Shown here one piece after another: positions 8,972 to 16,913 of a DNA stretch of 64,000 nucleotides. The stretch spans positions 631,755 to 695,754 of the forward strand of contig NZ_KQ950180.1 in assembly GCF_001517975.1 (NCBI RefSeq), in the 5' to 3' direction. The notes beneath the pieces were generated by a model that worked only from the letters and a program-made list of their open reading frames with translations, did not search any database and was not told the origin of the DNA. Position 1 is the stretch's first letter. Each line of letters starts with the position of its first letter. Made by a program: the position numbers and the translations under genes. Origin of the DNA: Thermobifida cellulosilytica TB100 (lineage in GTDB: Bacteria > Actinomycetota > Actinomycetes > Streptosporangiales > Streptosporangiaceae).

Positions 8972-9670
8972 TCAGGGGATCCTCCGGTCCGTGAGGACGC
9001 GGGCGTTGTGAGGAAGCCGCCACCGCCGTGAGCGCACTCGGACCCCGCCGGCGCCGCTCACCGCCAGCGCGGCGGCGTACCCCGGCGGTGCCGCCAGGTC
9101 GTGTATCCGCCACACACCGCCGCCGCCGGGATCTCGGGCGACCGGACCGTCGGCGACCTCGAATCCCAGACCGGCGAACATCCCGACCCCGGCGGCCTTG
9201 ACGCACGCCTCCTTGCGCGTCCACAGGCGGGCCGCCGCGGCCGCGCGCGGCGGACCGGTTCCGGTGAGCAGCCGGCGCTCCGCGGCGGTGAAGTAGCGCA
9301 GCACCAGAGGGGCGAGCCGTTCCTCCACCTTCTCCACGTCGACCCCCACCTCGCGTCTCCCGCTCACGGCGAGCAGCACCCACTCGCCGGAATGGGTCAT
9401 GTTGAACCGGAGTCCGGAGGTTCCGTCGAGGTAGGGCTTTCCCCCGTTCTCCCTCCGCAGTCTCAGCCGCCGGGGCCCGCCCCCCAGATAACGGCACAGG
9501 ATCAGGCGCGCGGCGGCGTGGGCCACGATGTGGCCCGTCCGCCTGCGGTCGTCACGGAACCCCGCGGCACGCTCCCGCTCGGCCGCGTCGAGGCATCCCG
9601 AAAGCACCTCGACCACCTCGGGCTCCACCATCGTGTGGACGTACCACACGTGCACCGGACTACCGGACAC
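8972..9670 (-). CDS. Sfp-type 4'-phosphopantetheinyl transferase
   Basis: The 232-residue protein carries the Sfp-superfamily signatures: RFNMTHSGEW, VGVDVEKVEERL with the Mg-binding Asp, and LWTRKEACVKAAG with the catalytic Glu and Lys. It transfers phosphopantetheine from CoA to the conserved Ser of carrier proteins. Two carrier proteins lie in the same operon, and they are the probable substrates. The GTG start at 9670 directly follows the TGA of the upstream gene, so it is the last gene of the operon. Whether it also serves other carrier proteins in the cell cannot be told from sequence. Confidence 0.92.
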   Translation of the reverse strand: MSGSPVHVWYVHTMVEPEVVEVLSGCLDAAERERAAGFRDDRRRTGHIVAHAAARLILCRYLGGGPRRLRLRRENGGKPYLDGTSGLRFNMTHSGEWVLLAVSGRREVGVDVEKVEERLAPLVLRYFTAAERRLLTGTGPPRAAAAARLWTRKEACVKAAGVGMFAGLGFEVADGPVARDPGGGGVWRIHDLAAPPGYAAALAVSGAGGVRVRSRRWRLPHNARVLTDRRIP

Positions 9671-11170
9671 TCACTCCGTCCCGCCTGTGCGCCAGGAGCC
9701 GCGCCGCGGCACGGTCCCGCTGTACTCCGCCTCGTGGCGGTCGTCCTCCCGCGGCTCCACGGCCGCCAGCGCGGCCACCTCGGCGGGGGACAGGTCACGC
9801 TCCACCGCCTCGACGAGCAACCGCTCCACGGCCAGCAGCATCCGACGCGCCAGCCCCGGAGCGACCCGGGCGGTGTCCACGTACAGGCACAGACGCATCA
9901 GCTCGGGGTGCGTGGGCTGGTCAAAGACCTCGACGAAGACACTCAGGGCGTCGTGTTCGACGTGTTCCTCCCACTGGAACTCGGTGTCGGCCTGCGCCTC
10001 CCGAATCCGTTCCGCGGACGCCCGCACCGCCTCGGGCCGCGGCGCCTGGTCGGCCCGGGTGTCGTTGAAGTAGCAGTCCAGGTCGATGGCTTCTCCCCGG
10101 GAGCGTTCCACCTCACGCACCGCCTCGGCCATGTCGGCGAGATCGAACCGCGCTCCCCGGTAGGCCCGCATGGCGGCGGACCAGGTGGTCCGCACCAGTT
10201 CGGAGAAACCGCTCCCGCCCACGCGGAACGTGGCCGGGACGTTCTGCACCACGGTGCTGACGACATCGCGTTGCAGGAGGTCGTGGCGGTTGCGGGAGAT
10301 GAGCTGCAGACCGACGTCCGGGCGGCCCGCCGTGTGGCCCAGGACCGCTACCGCGGCCGCGAGCAGGACGACAGTGGTACTGGTGCGGTGGCGTGCCGCC
10401 AAGGCGCCGACCGCCAGCGGCAGCGCCCGGGAGGTGATGCCGCCACGCCAGTAGCGCTGGGGCATCGGTTCGGCCGATGCGGTGAACAGGTCCGCGGGAA
10501 AGGCCTCGAGTTCCTTCCTGATACGGCGCAGCGACGAACGCCCCACGCGCCGCCCCTCGGAAGACTGCTCGAAGAGGGCCTGGTCGAACGGTTGGCGTCC
10601 CACCGGGGGTGCGGGGGCCGCCCGCCCGTCCCGGGCCGCTTCGGCCAGGGCGACCAGGTCGGCGACGAGCAGGCGCAGGCCCGACAGGTCCGCCACGATT
10701 TTGGGAACAGCCAGGGAGACCCCGCTGGGCGTGCCGCGGTGCCGGAAGACGACCGGGCGCAGCAGCAGCTCGGAGTCGAGGTTGAAGCGGGTCCCCATGA
10801 GCCGCTGGTCCTCCCGCATCACCAGGGAGAACAGCGCGTCCCGGGGGAGGTCGGGCAGGTCGACCACCTCCACGTGCAACGTCCCCGAGGCAGCCACCCG
10901 CTGCACCGGTCCGCCGCCGGAGGGGCCCGGCCCGAAGGTGGTGCGTAGTGACTCGTGCCGCCGCACCAGCTCGACCAGCACGTCGAAGACCGTGTCAAGG
11001 TCCAGCCCGGGGGGCAGGAGGGCACCGCCCACGTCGTTGTAGGGTCTGCCGTCAGCGGCGCGGAACATGTCCCGGTAGACCTGGCGCTGGCCCCAGGTGA
11101 GGGGAGCGTGCCCGGGACGGCCCGGAGCGGTGACGGAAAGGGTGTGGATGGTACGCGTGTCGGTGGTCAC
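9671..11170 (-). CDS. Stand-alone condensation-domain-like protein, active-site His lost
   Basis: The 499-residue protein has the two-lobed NRPS condensation-domain pattern: PLTWGQRQVYRDM near the start, RRHESLRTTFG, and a C-terminal LISRNRHDLLQRDVVSTVVQ region. The HHxxxDG active-site motif reads PKIVADL, so the catalytic second His is Lys and the Gly is Leu; only Asp remains. It may bind acyl and amine donors without the usual chemistry, or use different residues. No adenylation or carrier domain is attached. It lies between the MATE and PPTase genes, in operon. The family call is good; the catalytic role is unknown. Confidence 0.75.
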   Translation of the reverse strand: MTTDTRTIHTLSVTAPGRPGHAPLTWGQRQVYRDMFRAADGRPYNDVGGALLPPGLDLDTVFDVLVELVRRHESLRTTFGPGPSGGGPVQRVAASGTLHVEVVDLPDLPRDALFSLVMREDQRLMGTRFNLDSELLLRPVVFRHRGTPSGVSLAVPKIVADLSGLRLLVADLVALAEAARDGRAAPAPPVGRQPFDQALFEQSSEGRRVGRSSLRRIRKELEAFPADLFTASAEPMPQRYWRGGITSRALPLAVGALAARHRTSTTVVLLAAAVAVLGHTAGRPDVGLQLISRNRHDLLQRDVVSTVVQNVPATFRVGGSGFSELVRTTWSAAMRAYRGARFDLADMAEAVREVERSRGEAIDLDCYFNDTRADQAPRPEAVRASAERIREAQADTEFQWEEHVEHDALSVFVEVFDQPTHPELMRLCLYVDTARVAPGLARRMLLAVERLLVEAVERDLSPAEVAALAAVEPREDDRHEAEYSGTVPRRGSWRTGGTE

Positions 11171-11194
11171 TGGTGATCGAGCTCCGTTTCCGCA

Positions 11195-12583
11195 TCAGTC
11201 GGCTGCTGCGGGGGGCGCCTCGGGGACGGGGGTCTGAGAACTGGCGGTCGCGGTACGGCTCTTCAGACGGCGCATCATGAGGGGAACGACGACGGTCAGG
11301 CACAGGGAACCGGTCACGTTGCCCACGGAGAAGGTCCAGTAGAGCCCGGCGGGGTCGGCCAGTTCGCCACTGGCGTACCAGCCGACGACGATGATCGCGG
11401 CGAAGAACACGATGTTCAGTGCGAGGGCGAGGAAGCCCATGCCGATCTGCTCCATGATGGTGAACAGGGTCAGCAGGACGCCCATGAACAGGTAGCTGAG
11501 GCCGACGATGGCGAAGAACCGGGCGGTCTCCGCCGCGATCTCGGGGGTGGAACTGGCGAAGGCTCCGATGAGGCCGCCGCCCGACCACACCGCGACGGCG
11601 AGAAGCGCGTAGATCACGGCGGAGGTCTCCACCCCCAGGCGGAGGGTGCGGGCGTACTGGTCCTTCCTCCCCGCACCCAACTGCTGGTTGAGCAGGATCG
11701 CCGTGGCGGTGCCCAGCGCGATCGCGGGTTGCAGCAGTACCCCCTGGAAGGTGCTCGCCGCGGCGAAACCGGCCACGACCAGGGGTCCGTAGGAACCGAT
11801 GATCGTCATCTGGGCGAGGGTGAACCCCGACAGCAGCAGGTGCGTGCCGGCGACCGGCACTCCCACCCGCCCGAGCCAGCGCACCGGTTCGGCACTGAGG
11901 GGCAGCCGCCAGGACGCCGGAGTCATCCCCTCGCGGCGCAGCAGCGCCAGTCCCACGACGAGAGCGGTGGCACTGGCGACGGCGATGCTGACGGGCAGGC
12001 TCATCGGCCCCATCCCGGCGCCCAGGCCGATGACGAGGACCCCGCCGGCCTCAAGGGCCGCGAGGGTGGCCACGACCACCATCGCGGCCTGGGTCCGTCC
12101 GACCCCGCGCAGGGTCGACGCGCACACCGCTGGACCGACCTGGAGGAAGAGCGCCAGTGACGTCCAGCGGGCGAAGGACAGGAACTCCTCGTACGCATGA
12201 GGCTCCACGCCGAGGAGTTCCGCGAACAGGGGGGCGCTCAGCATCATCAGTGCCACCAGGACCGCTCCGCCCACACCGGCCAGACGCATCATGTTGACCG
12301 TGTTGGAGAGCACTTCCCGGTCCCGGCCGGAGCCCCGGGCGATCGCCACCACGACCTGGTTGCTCATCTCCACCGCGATGAGGAGCGCGACGAAGATCTG
12401 GGACATGGGCAGGAAGAGCGAACGGAGGTAGATCGCCTCGTCGCTCATCCGCCCCATGAGCGCCAGCACCACGAACGGCAGGAAGACGTTGACCAGGTTG
12501 GCGATGATGACGGGGACGCCGAGGCGGAGAACCGCGCGGCGGGTGACCCGCGCGGTCTCGGTACCGGCCTCAGACACTGACAA
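11195..12583 (-). CDS. MATE-family efflux transporter
   Basis: About 462 residues with twelve hydrophobic segments in two similar halves, including LGVPVIIANLVNVFLP at the first helix and an internal repeat beginning near LGRVGVPVAGTHLLL. This is the MATE (NorM/DinF-like) topology of cation-coupled exporters. It probably exports the product of the surrounding cluster. AGGAGGG lies about 6 nt before a TTG at 12583, so that start is preferred; a GTG at 12577 is possible. It follows the dehydrogenase gene by 14 nt. Substrate is inferred from position only. Confidence 0.88.
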   Translation of the reverse strand: MSVSEAGTETARVTRRAVLRLGVPVIIANLVNVFLPFVVLALMGRMSDEAIYLRSLFLPMSQIFVALLIAVEMSNQVVVAIARGSGRDREVLSNTVNMMRLAGVGGAVLVALMMLSAPLFAELLGVEPHAYEEFLSFARWTSLALFLQVGPAVCASTLRGVGRTQAAMVVVATLAALEAGGVLVIGLGAGMGPMSLPVSIAVASATALVVGLALLRREGMTPASWRLPLSAEPVRWLGRVGVPVAGTHLLLSGFTLAQMTIIGSYGPLVVAGFAAASTFQGVLLQPAIALGTATAILLNQQLGAGRKDQYARTLRLGVETSAVIYALLAVAVWSGGGLIGAFASSTPEIAAETARFFAIVGLSYLFMGVLLTLFTIMEQIGMGFLALALNIVFFAAIIVVGWYASGELADPAGLYWTFSVGNVTGSLCLTVVVPLMMRRLKSRTATASSQTPVPEAPPAAAD

Positions 12584-12597
12584 TTGTCACCCTCCTG

Positions 12598-13755
12598 CTA
12601 GCCGCTGAGTTTGCGTTGGACGATGCCCTGGAACAGGTTGAGCCGGTGGACGTTGCGCGTGCCCTCCATGAACTCGACCGCCCGGGCATCGCGTGCGTAG
12701 CGGTCCAGGTCCGGGTGGTCCAGCCGGGCTCCGGGTCCGAGCAGGGCGATGGCCTCGCGGGTCACGTCCTCAGCGAGCCGGGAGGTGCGGTACTTGGCCG
12801 CTGACGCCAGGTATCCGGCGCTCTCGCTACGGGCGTCGGCGGCCCTGGCCGCGTGCAGCGTCAGCGCACGGCCCGCTTCGATGCGGCGGCCGATCTCGCG
12901 GACCCGCTCCATGCCGCCGGCGGCCAGTTCGCCACGGTGGCGCAGCAGGTAGTCGTGGGCGGCGCGCGCGATGCCCACCGCCATCCCGGCCATCCCCGGA
13001 CGGAACGCGCTGAGACTCTGGAGCGCGCCCCAGATGCCCCGCCGACTGGCCGGCAGGTGCCGTCCCAGCACGTTCTCGGGGGGAATGCGCACCCGGTCCA
13101 TCTCGATGGCGCAGATCTGGTTGCCGCGCATGCCGAGGGTCGGCAGCGGCGTGGCCTTGAAGCCCGGATCGGCGGTGTCGACCATCACGGCCATCACCCC
13201 CAGCGGGCCGGGGCGGGTGCGGGCGAACACCACGCCCACGTCGGCGCGGGCAGCGTTGCCGACGTAGCGCTTGGTGCCGCTCAACTCCAGGTGGCCGTCG
13301 CCCGAGGGCGTGAGCGTGGTCTCCAGTCCCATCGCGTCCGAGCCGTGCTTGGGCTCGGTCAGCCCGAAGAAGGTCCACGTGGGCCGCTCCTGAAGGCGGG
13401 AGTAGAACCACTTCTTCTGGTCGGGGTCGGCCATCGCCTCGATCGCTCCACCGGAGAGGGACGGCCCCGGCGCCGCGAGGACAATCGCGGGATCGACCGC
13501 GGAGATCTCCTCGGCCATGACGACGCGCTGCACGGTCATCCCCTCGCCGGGGACGGGGGCCATACCGGTGTCGTCGGAGACGCGGTACTCCGGGGGGATC
13601 GCCAGTTGGGCCTGGTACCGGAACACGGCGGCGTCGCAGAACTCCTCAAGCGCCCCGGGGTCCCGCTCCATCCGAGGAGTGATCGGACCGATCTCCTCGC
13701 TCCACTCCCTGATCTTTTCGCGCAGGCGTTCCAGGCCTGTCTTGCTCCCGCTCAC
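12598..13755 (-). CDS. Acyl-CoA/acyl-ACP dehydrogenase
   Basis: The 385-residue protein has the acyl-CoA dehydrogenase fold: N-terminal helices, the FGLTEPKHGSDAMG flavin and substrate segment, ELSGTKRYVGNAARAD, and the C-terminal helical domain with RAVEFMEGTRNVHRL, where Glu is the likely catalytic base. It should introduce an alpha,beta double bond using FAD. Its GTG start at 13755 overlaps the preceding stop (GTGA), so it is translationally coupled to the small partner gene. In this operon the substrate is probably an acyl group on a carrier protein. Family firm, substrate inferred. Confidence 0.88.
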   Translation of the reverse strand: MSGSKTGLERLREKIREWSEEIGPITPRMERDPGALEEFCDAAVFRYQAQLAIPPEYRVSDDTGMAPVPGEGMTVQRVVMAEEISAVDPAIVLAAPGPSLSGGAIEAMADPDQKKWFYSRLQERPTWTFFGLTEPKHGSDAMGLETTLTPSGDGHLELSGTKRYVGNAARADVGVVFARTRPGPLGVMAVMVDTADPGFKATPLPTLGMRGNQICAIEMDRVRIPPENVLGRHLPASRRGIWGALQSLSAFRPGMAGMAVGIARAAHDYLLRHRGELAAGGMERVREIGRRIEAGRALTLHAARAADARSESAGYLASAAKYRTSRLAEDVTREAIALLGPGARLDHPDLDRYARDARAVEFMEGTRNVHRLNLFQGIVQRKLSG

Positions 13756-14396
13756 GCCGCACTCTCCTTCGGTTCCGGGGCTGTCCGTGGGCTGTAGACG
13801 TCGGCGAGCAGTTCGGAGGCGTAGGCCTCCTGGCCCGGACCGGTCTCCACGACGCTGGACGCGCCGAGCAGTCGGCACAGCGAGCGGTCTGTGCGGGTGA
13901 TCCTCTCGTGCAGGTCGGCCAGCAGGCTTGGGAGCGCTCCCTGAGCGAGCATGAGTTCGACCTCGATCTGGTCGCCGCGTGCCTCCGCGAGCTGGCCGCG
14001 CACCATCTGCTGCACCAGAAGGGGAGTACCGCCGGCGGTACGGCCCCCCAGGTAGTCGAGGCAGTTCTCCAGCAGGCGTTCGGAGATTCCCAGCCGCAGC
14101 CACACCAGTCCGAGTTGCCACTCCGAAGACGGCTCGTCCGCGGATTCCGGGACGTCGGCCGCCCTGAGGGCGACCAGGGAACCGCCGTCGAGGGCGACCT
14201 CGACAGCCGCCGTCACCTGGACCTGGGGCTCGGGAACGACGGCGTGGCCGCCGGGCCCGCGTGGGCACTCCGTCGCCGTGGAGCGGTTCAGCAGCTCCAG
14301 CGCCGCGAGGACGCCCTGTTCACGGGCGCGGTCGCGGATCTCGACGCCGGTGGAGGAAGGGGTCGGAGACGTCCCGAAAAGCGGTGATGCGCTCAC
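13752..14396 (-). CDS. Small acyl-CoA-dehydrogenase-like partner subunit
   Basis: The 214-residue protein resembles only the C-terminal helical domain of an acyl-CoA dehydrogenase (RLGISERLLENCLDYLGGR, then LVQQMVRGQLAEARGDQIEV). The flavin-binding middle domain is missing. The N-terminal half is hard to place. It overlaps its neighbours on both sides by GTGA junctions, which suggests equimolar production with the full-length dehydrogenase next to it. The likely role is a heteromeric dehydrogenase subunit, as seen for split dehydrogenases in steroid and secondary metabolism. A start at 14396 replaces longer upstream options because of the stop-start overlap. Confidence 0.65.
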   Translation of the reverse strand: MSASPLFGTSPTPSSTGVEIRDRAREQGVLAALELLNRSTATECPRGPGGHAVVPEPQVQVTAAVEVALDGGSLVALRAADVPESADEPSSEWQLGLVWLRLGISERLLENCLDYLGGRTAGGTPLLVQQMVRGQLAEARGDQIEVELMLAQGALPSLLADLHERITRTDRSLCRLLGASSVVETGPGQEAYASELLADVYSPRTAPEPKESAA

Positions 14397-15291
14397 GGGA
14401 TCACCTCCGCGGAAGCACTGGACACGGGTCTCTCCATTCTGGCAAGGCACAGGTAACCCAGCAACGGTTCGTAATCGACCAGGACCACTGGGCGATCGTC
14501 TTCTCGGGTGGCGCGTTCGAGGGCTCCCAAGGCCGCCCACGTCCCGGTACCGGGGAACTCCCGCGCGGCCGCACGCACCGGGAACCGGTCGGGCACCGAC
14601 TCGGGGGCCACGGTGGCGCCGCACACGACCGCGGCCGGATCGCGGCCGTCGAGCAGCACCTCCAGTTCGTCGCGGAGGGCTTCGGGAAGTGTCCGGCTGT
14701 TCACCCCCGTCCGCTGCCGCACCGCGGTTCCCGTTCCCCCTTCGGCCTCCTCCAGCAGCACCGCGACCGCGGAATCACGGGAGGGAACCGTCTCGGGGGG
14801 CGGTTCGGTGTCGCAGGGCAGCGTGGCCACCTCCAGCACGACCAGCAGGATCCTGCGGAAACCGGAGCTCTTCGCGAACTCCCCGGCGAGCCGCAGCGCG
14901 CTGTGGGGTGCGACGATCCCCTGGTCGGAAACCGTGAACGCCATCGTGGCCGAGGGCAGCAGGGTGTTCATGACGAACGCCGGAGCCGTTGCCGCCATCT
15001 CGGGGATGCCGTAGGCGACGAGGATGGCGTCCACCTGCTCCAGCGGCGGCAGCAGCTCCACCAGCCCGCGGGCCATGTCGGCGTGGCTGTTGCACCGGGC
15101 TGTGTCGGGGTCGAAGTCGGGCCGCACGGTGACCTTGTTGAACTTGGCCTGTCGTACAGGTAGGGCAGGTTCGCCTTGTTGAACGGGCTTCCGGCCCCGA
15201 ACACGCGGTGCCTGACCAGGGCCGGCCTCAGCGGATACGGCGGCGAGGAGCGCTGCTCCGCCGCCAGCGGGGAAGGGCTGTGGCGGAACAC
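14393..15291 (-). CDS. KAS-like thiolase-fold protein, interrupted by a frameshift
   Basis: Two frames are needed. From a GTG at 15291 (FRHSPSPLAAEQ to NKANLPYLYD) the protein continues one frame over with AKFNKVTVRPDFDPDTARC to the TGA at 14393. One missing base around 15145-15153 (GACAGG where GACCAGG would fit) explains it. The body is thiolase-fold (KAS III-like): NSHADMARGLVELL, AILVAYGIPE, a central FTVSDQGIVAPHSALRLA. The catalytic Cys position is Gly. It may therefore be a non-catalytic partner of the KAS III-like protein, comparable to a chain-length factor. A short protein from GTG 15127 is an alternative. Either a sequencing indel or a real lesion. Confidence 0.6.
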
Positions 15292-15296
15292 GGCCC

Positions 15297-15587
15297 TCAG
15301 TCCGCCAACTGGTCGACGACGTACTCGGAGAGGGTCTGCACCGTCTCGAAGTGCTGCTGTTCGAGCCCTTCGGTGTCGAATTCGACCTCCAGGTCCTCCT
15401 CGAGCCGCATCAGCAGCTCCAGTACGGTGGTGGAGTCGAGTCCCAGGTCGTCGAAGAGGCGGGTGGTCGGGGCCAGGGTGGCGGCGTCCTTCTTGAGGAC
15501 CTGGGCGAGCGCGCCGATGATGCGCTCGGTGATCTGGTCGCGGACGGCTCCGGAGCCGGACTGGATCGCGGACGTGGTGCTGGTCAT
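15297..15587 (-). CDS. Acyl carrier protein (BtrI-like position)
   Basis: The 96-residue protein has the carrier-protein fold with DDLGLDSTTVLELL, where Ser is the phosphopantetheine site. A Thr/Ser-rich leader of about 15 residues precedes it. It lies directly downstream of a PLP decarboxylase and an ATP-grasp ligase, the arrangement that in butirosin synthesis loads and decarboxylates an amino acid on the carrier BtrI. It is therefore the probable aminoacyl carrier. The downstream KAS-like gene starts 5 nt after its stop, with GAGGG serving as binding site. Confidence 0.9.
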   Translation of the reverse strand: MTSTTSAIQSGSGAVRDQITERIIGALAQVLKKDAATLAPTTRLFDDLGLDSTTVLELLMRLEEDLEVEFDTEGLEQQHFETVQTLSEYVVDQLAD

Positions 15588-15632
15588 CTCGGTGTTCTCC
15601 TTCAGGAACCGGAAGAGGGCTCTCGGTTGGTG

Positions 15633-16913
15633 TCAGCGCCTCGGGAACTCGTGCAGACGCTGCTTGCTGAAGAGGTCGTCAGTGGTGTCGCGCTCGCGGA
15701 CGAGGAGCGCCCGGCCCTCGTGGACGAGAACCTCCGCCGGGTAGCCGTGGCTGAGGAACAGGCCGGGTGAGGCGGTGGGCCCGTAGGCTCCGGAACGGCC
15801 GATGGCCAGCAGGTCGCCGGGACGCAACTCGGGCAGCGGCGCCTTGGTGACCAGGGTGTCGTTGGGGGTGCACAACGGCCCGGTGACGTTCCACGGCTCG
15901 GTCTCGGCGTCCGGGGCGGCGTCCACGAGGCGCACCGGAAAGTTGCGCTTGACGAACGATCCGATGCCGACCGCGGCCATGTGGTGGTGGGTTCCGCCGT
16001 CGGTGACGGCGAAGTTCTCCCCCATCGACTCCTTGACGTAGCGCACCCGGACCACGTAGTCACCGGCCGGAGCGGTGAGGTAGCGGCCCAGCTCCATGAT
16101 CATCCGGGTGTCGGGATGGGTCGCGGCGAACTTGTCGAGAACGGGGTTGATCCGCTCGGTCAGTACCGTGACGTCGAGGTCGGTCTCACCGCTGAAGTAG
16201 GCGACGCCCAGCCCTCCGCCTATGTCGACGAGTTCCAGGGGGAAGTCGAGCCGTTCCGCGATGCGCTCGGCCATCTCCAGGATCTTGGCGGTGTTCTCCT
16301 CGATCACCCCCTCGGACAGGATGCGGGTGCCCATGTAGGCGTGGACGCCCATGAGGCGTACGGACGGGAACCGGGCGGCGAGGTCGGGGGTGTCGTAGAG
16401 GATCTGCTCGTCGATCCCGAACTGGCGGGGCTTGCCGCCCATCGTGAGCCGCGCCCCCTTGACGGCGAAGGCCGGATTGACGCGCAGCGCCACCGGAGCG
16501 GCCAGGCCGCGGGCCGCGGCGAGTCCGTCGAGGACTTCCAGTTCGCCGAAGGACTCGCAGACGATCGCGTAGATCCCCTCGTCGAGGCACGCCTCCAGTT
16601 CGGCGCGGCTCTTGCCCGGCCCCAGGAAGATGATGTCCTCGGGGCCGATTCCCGCCTTCAGGGCGGTGCGCAGCTCCACCAGGGAGGAGACCTCGGCTCG
16701 GGCACCGAAGGAGCCCAGCAGGGAGCAGACCGAGAGGTTCGGGTTGGACTTGAGCGAGAAGAACATCTCGACCCGGGGGTGCAGCTCCTCCCTGAGCCCG
16801 TGGTACTGCCGGGCGAAGGCCTCGCTGTCGTACACGTAGAGGGGGGTCCCGTACTCGTCGGCCAGTTCCCGCAGTGAGCGGCCCTGGATCCGTGACGCGC
16901 CGTTGTCAGTCAT
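15633..16913 (-). CDS. PLP-dependent decarboxylase, BtrK/LysA-like
   Basis: The 426-residue protein is a fold-type III Orn/DAP/Arg decarboxylase. Visible motifs are FFSLKSNPN with the PLP Lys, VHAYMGTRI, VDIGGGLGV, MELGRYL and GPLCTPNDTL plus GRSGAYG at the C-terminal active site. CTPND in place of the CESGD of true diaminopimelate decarboxylases resembles enzymes acting on carrier-bound amino acids such as BtrK. With the adjacent ATP-grasp ligase and carrier protein it probably removes the alpha-carboxylate of an aminoacyl-ACP, for example Glu to a 4-aminobutyryl thioester. It overlaps the ATP-grasp gene by 8 bp. Exact substrate unknown. Confidence 0.8.
   Translation of the reverse strand: MTDNGASRIQGRSLRELADEYGTPLYVYDSEAFARQYHGLREELHPRVEMFFSLKSNPNLSVCSLLGSFGARAEVSSLVELRTALKAGIGPEDIIFLGPGKSRAELEACLDEGIYAIVCESFGELEVLDGLAAARGLAAPVALRVNPAFAVKGARLTMGGKPRQFGIDEQILYDTPDLAARFPSVRLMGVHAYMGTRILSEGVIEENTAKILEMAERIAERLDFPLELVDIGGGLGVAYFSGETDLDVTVLTERINPVLDKFAATHPDTRMIMELGRYLTAPAGDYVVRVRYVKESMGENFAVTDGGTHHHMAAVGIGSFVKRNFPVRLVDAAPDAETEPWNVTGPLCTPNDTLVTKAPLPELRPGDLLAIGRSGAYGPTASPGLFLSHGYPAEVLVHEGRALLVRERDTTDDLFSKQRLHEFPRR

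Noticed and set aside
15145-15153. Programmed frameshift in the KAS-like gene
   Set aside because: No slippery heptamer or downstream pseudoknot was evident; a simple single-base deletion explains it.
15633-16913. Diaminopimelate decarboxylase lysA for lysine synthesis
   Set aside because: The fold is the same, but the CTPND motif, the adjoining carrier protein and ATP-grasp genes fit a carrier-bound substrate better.
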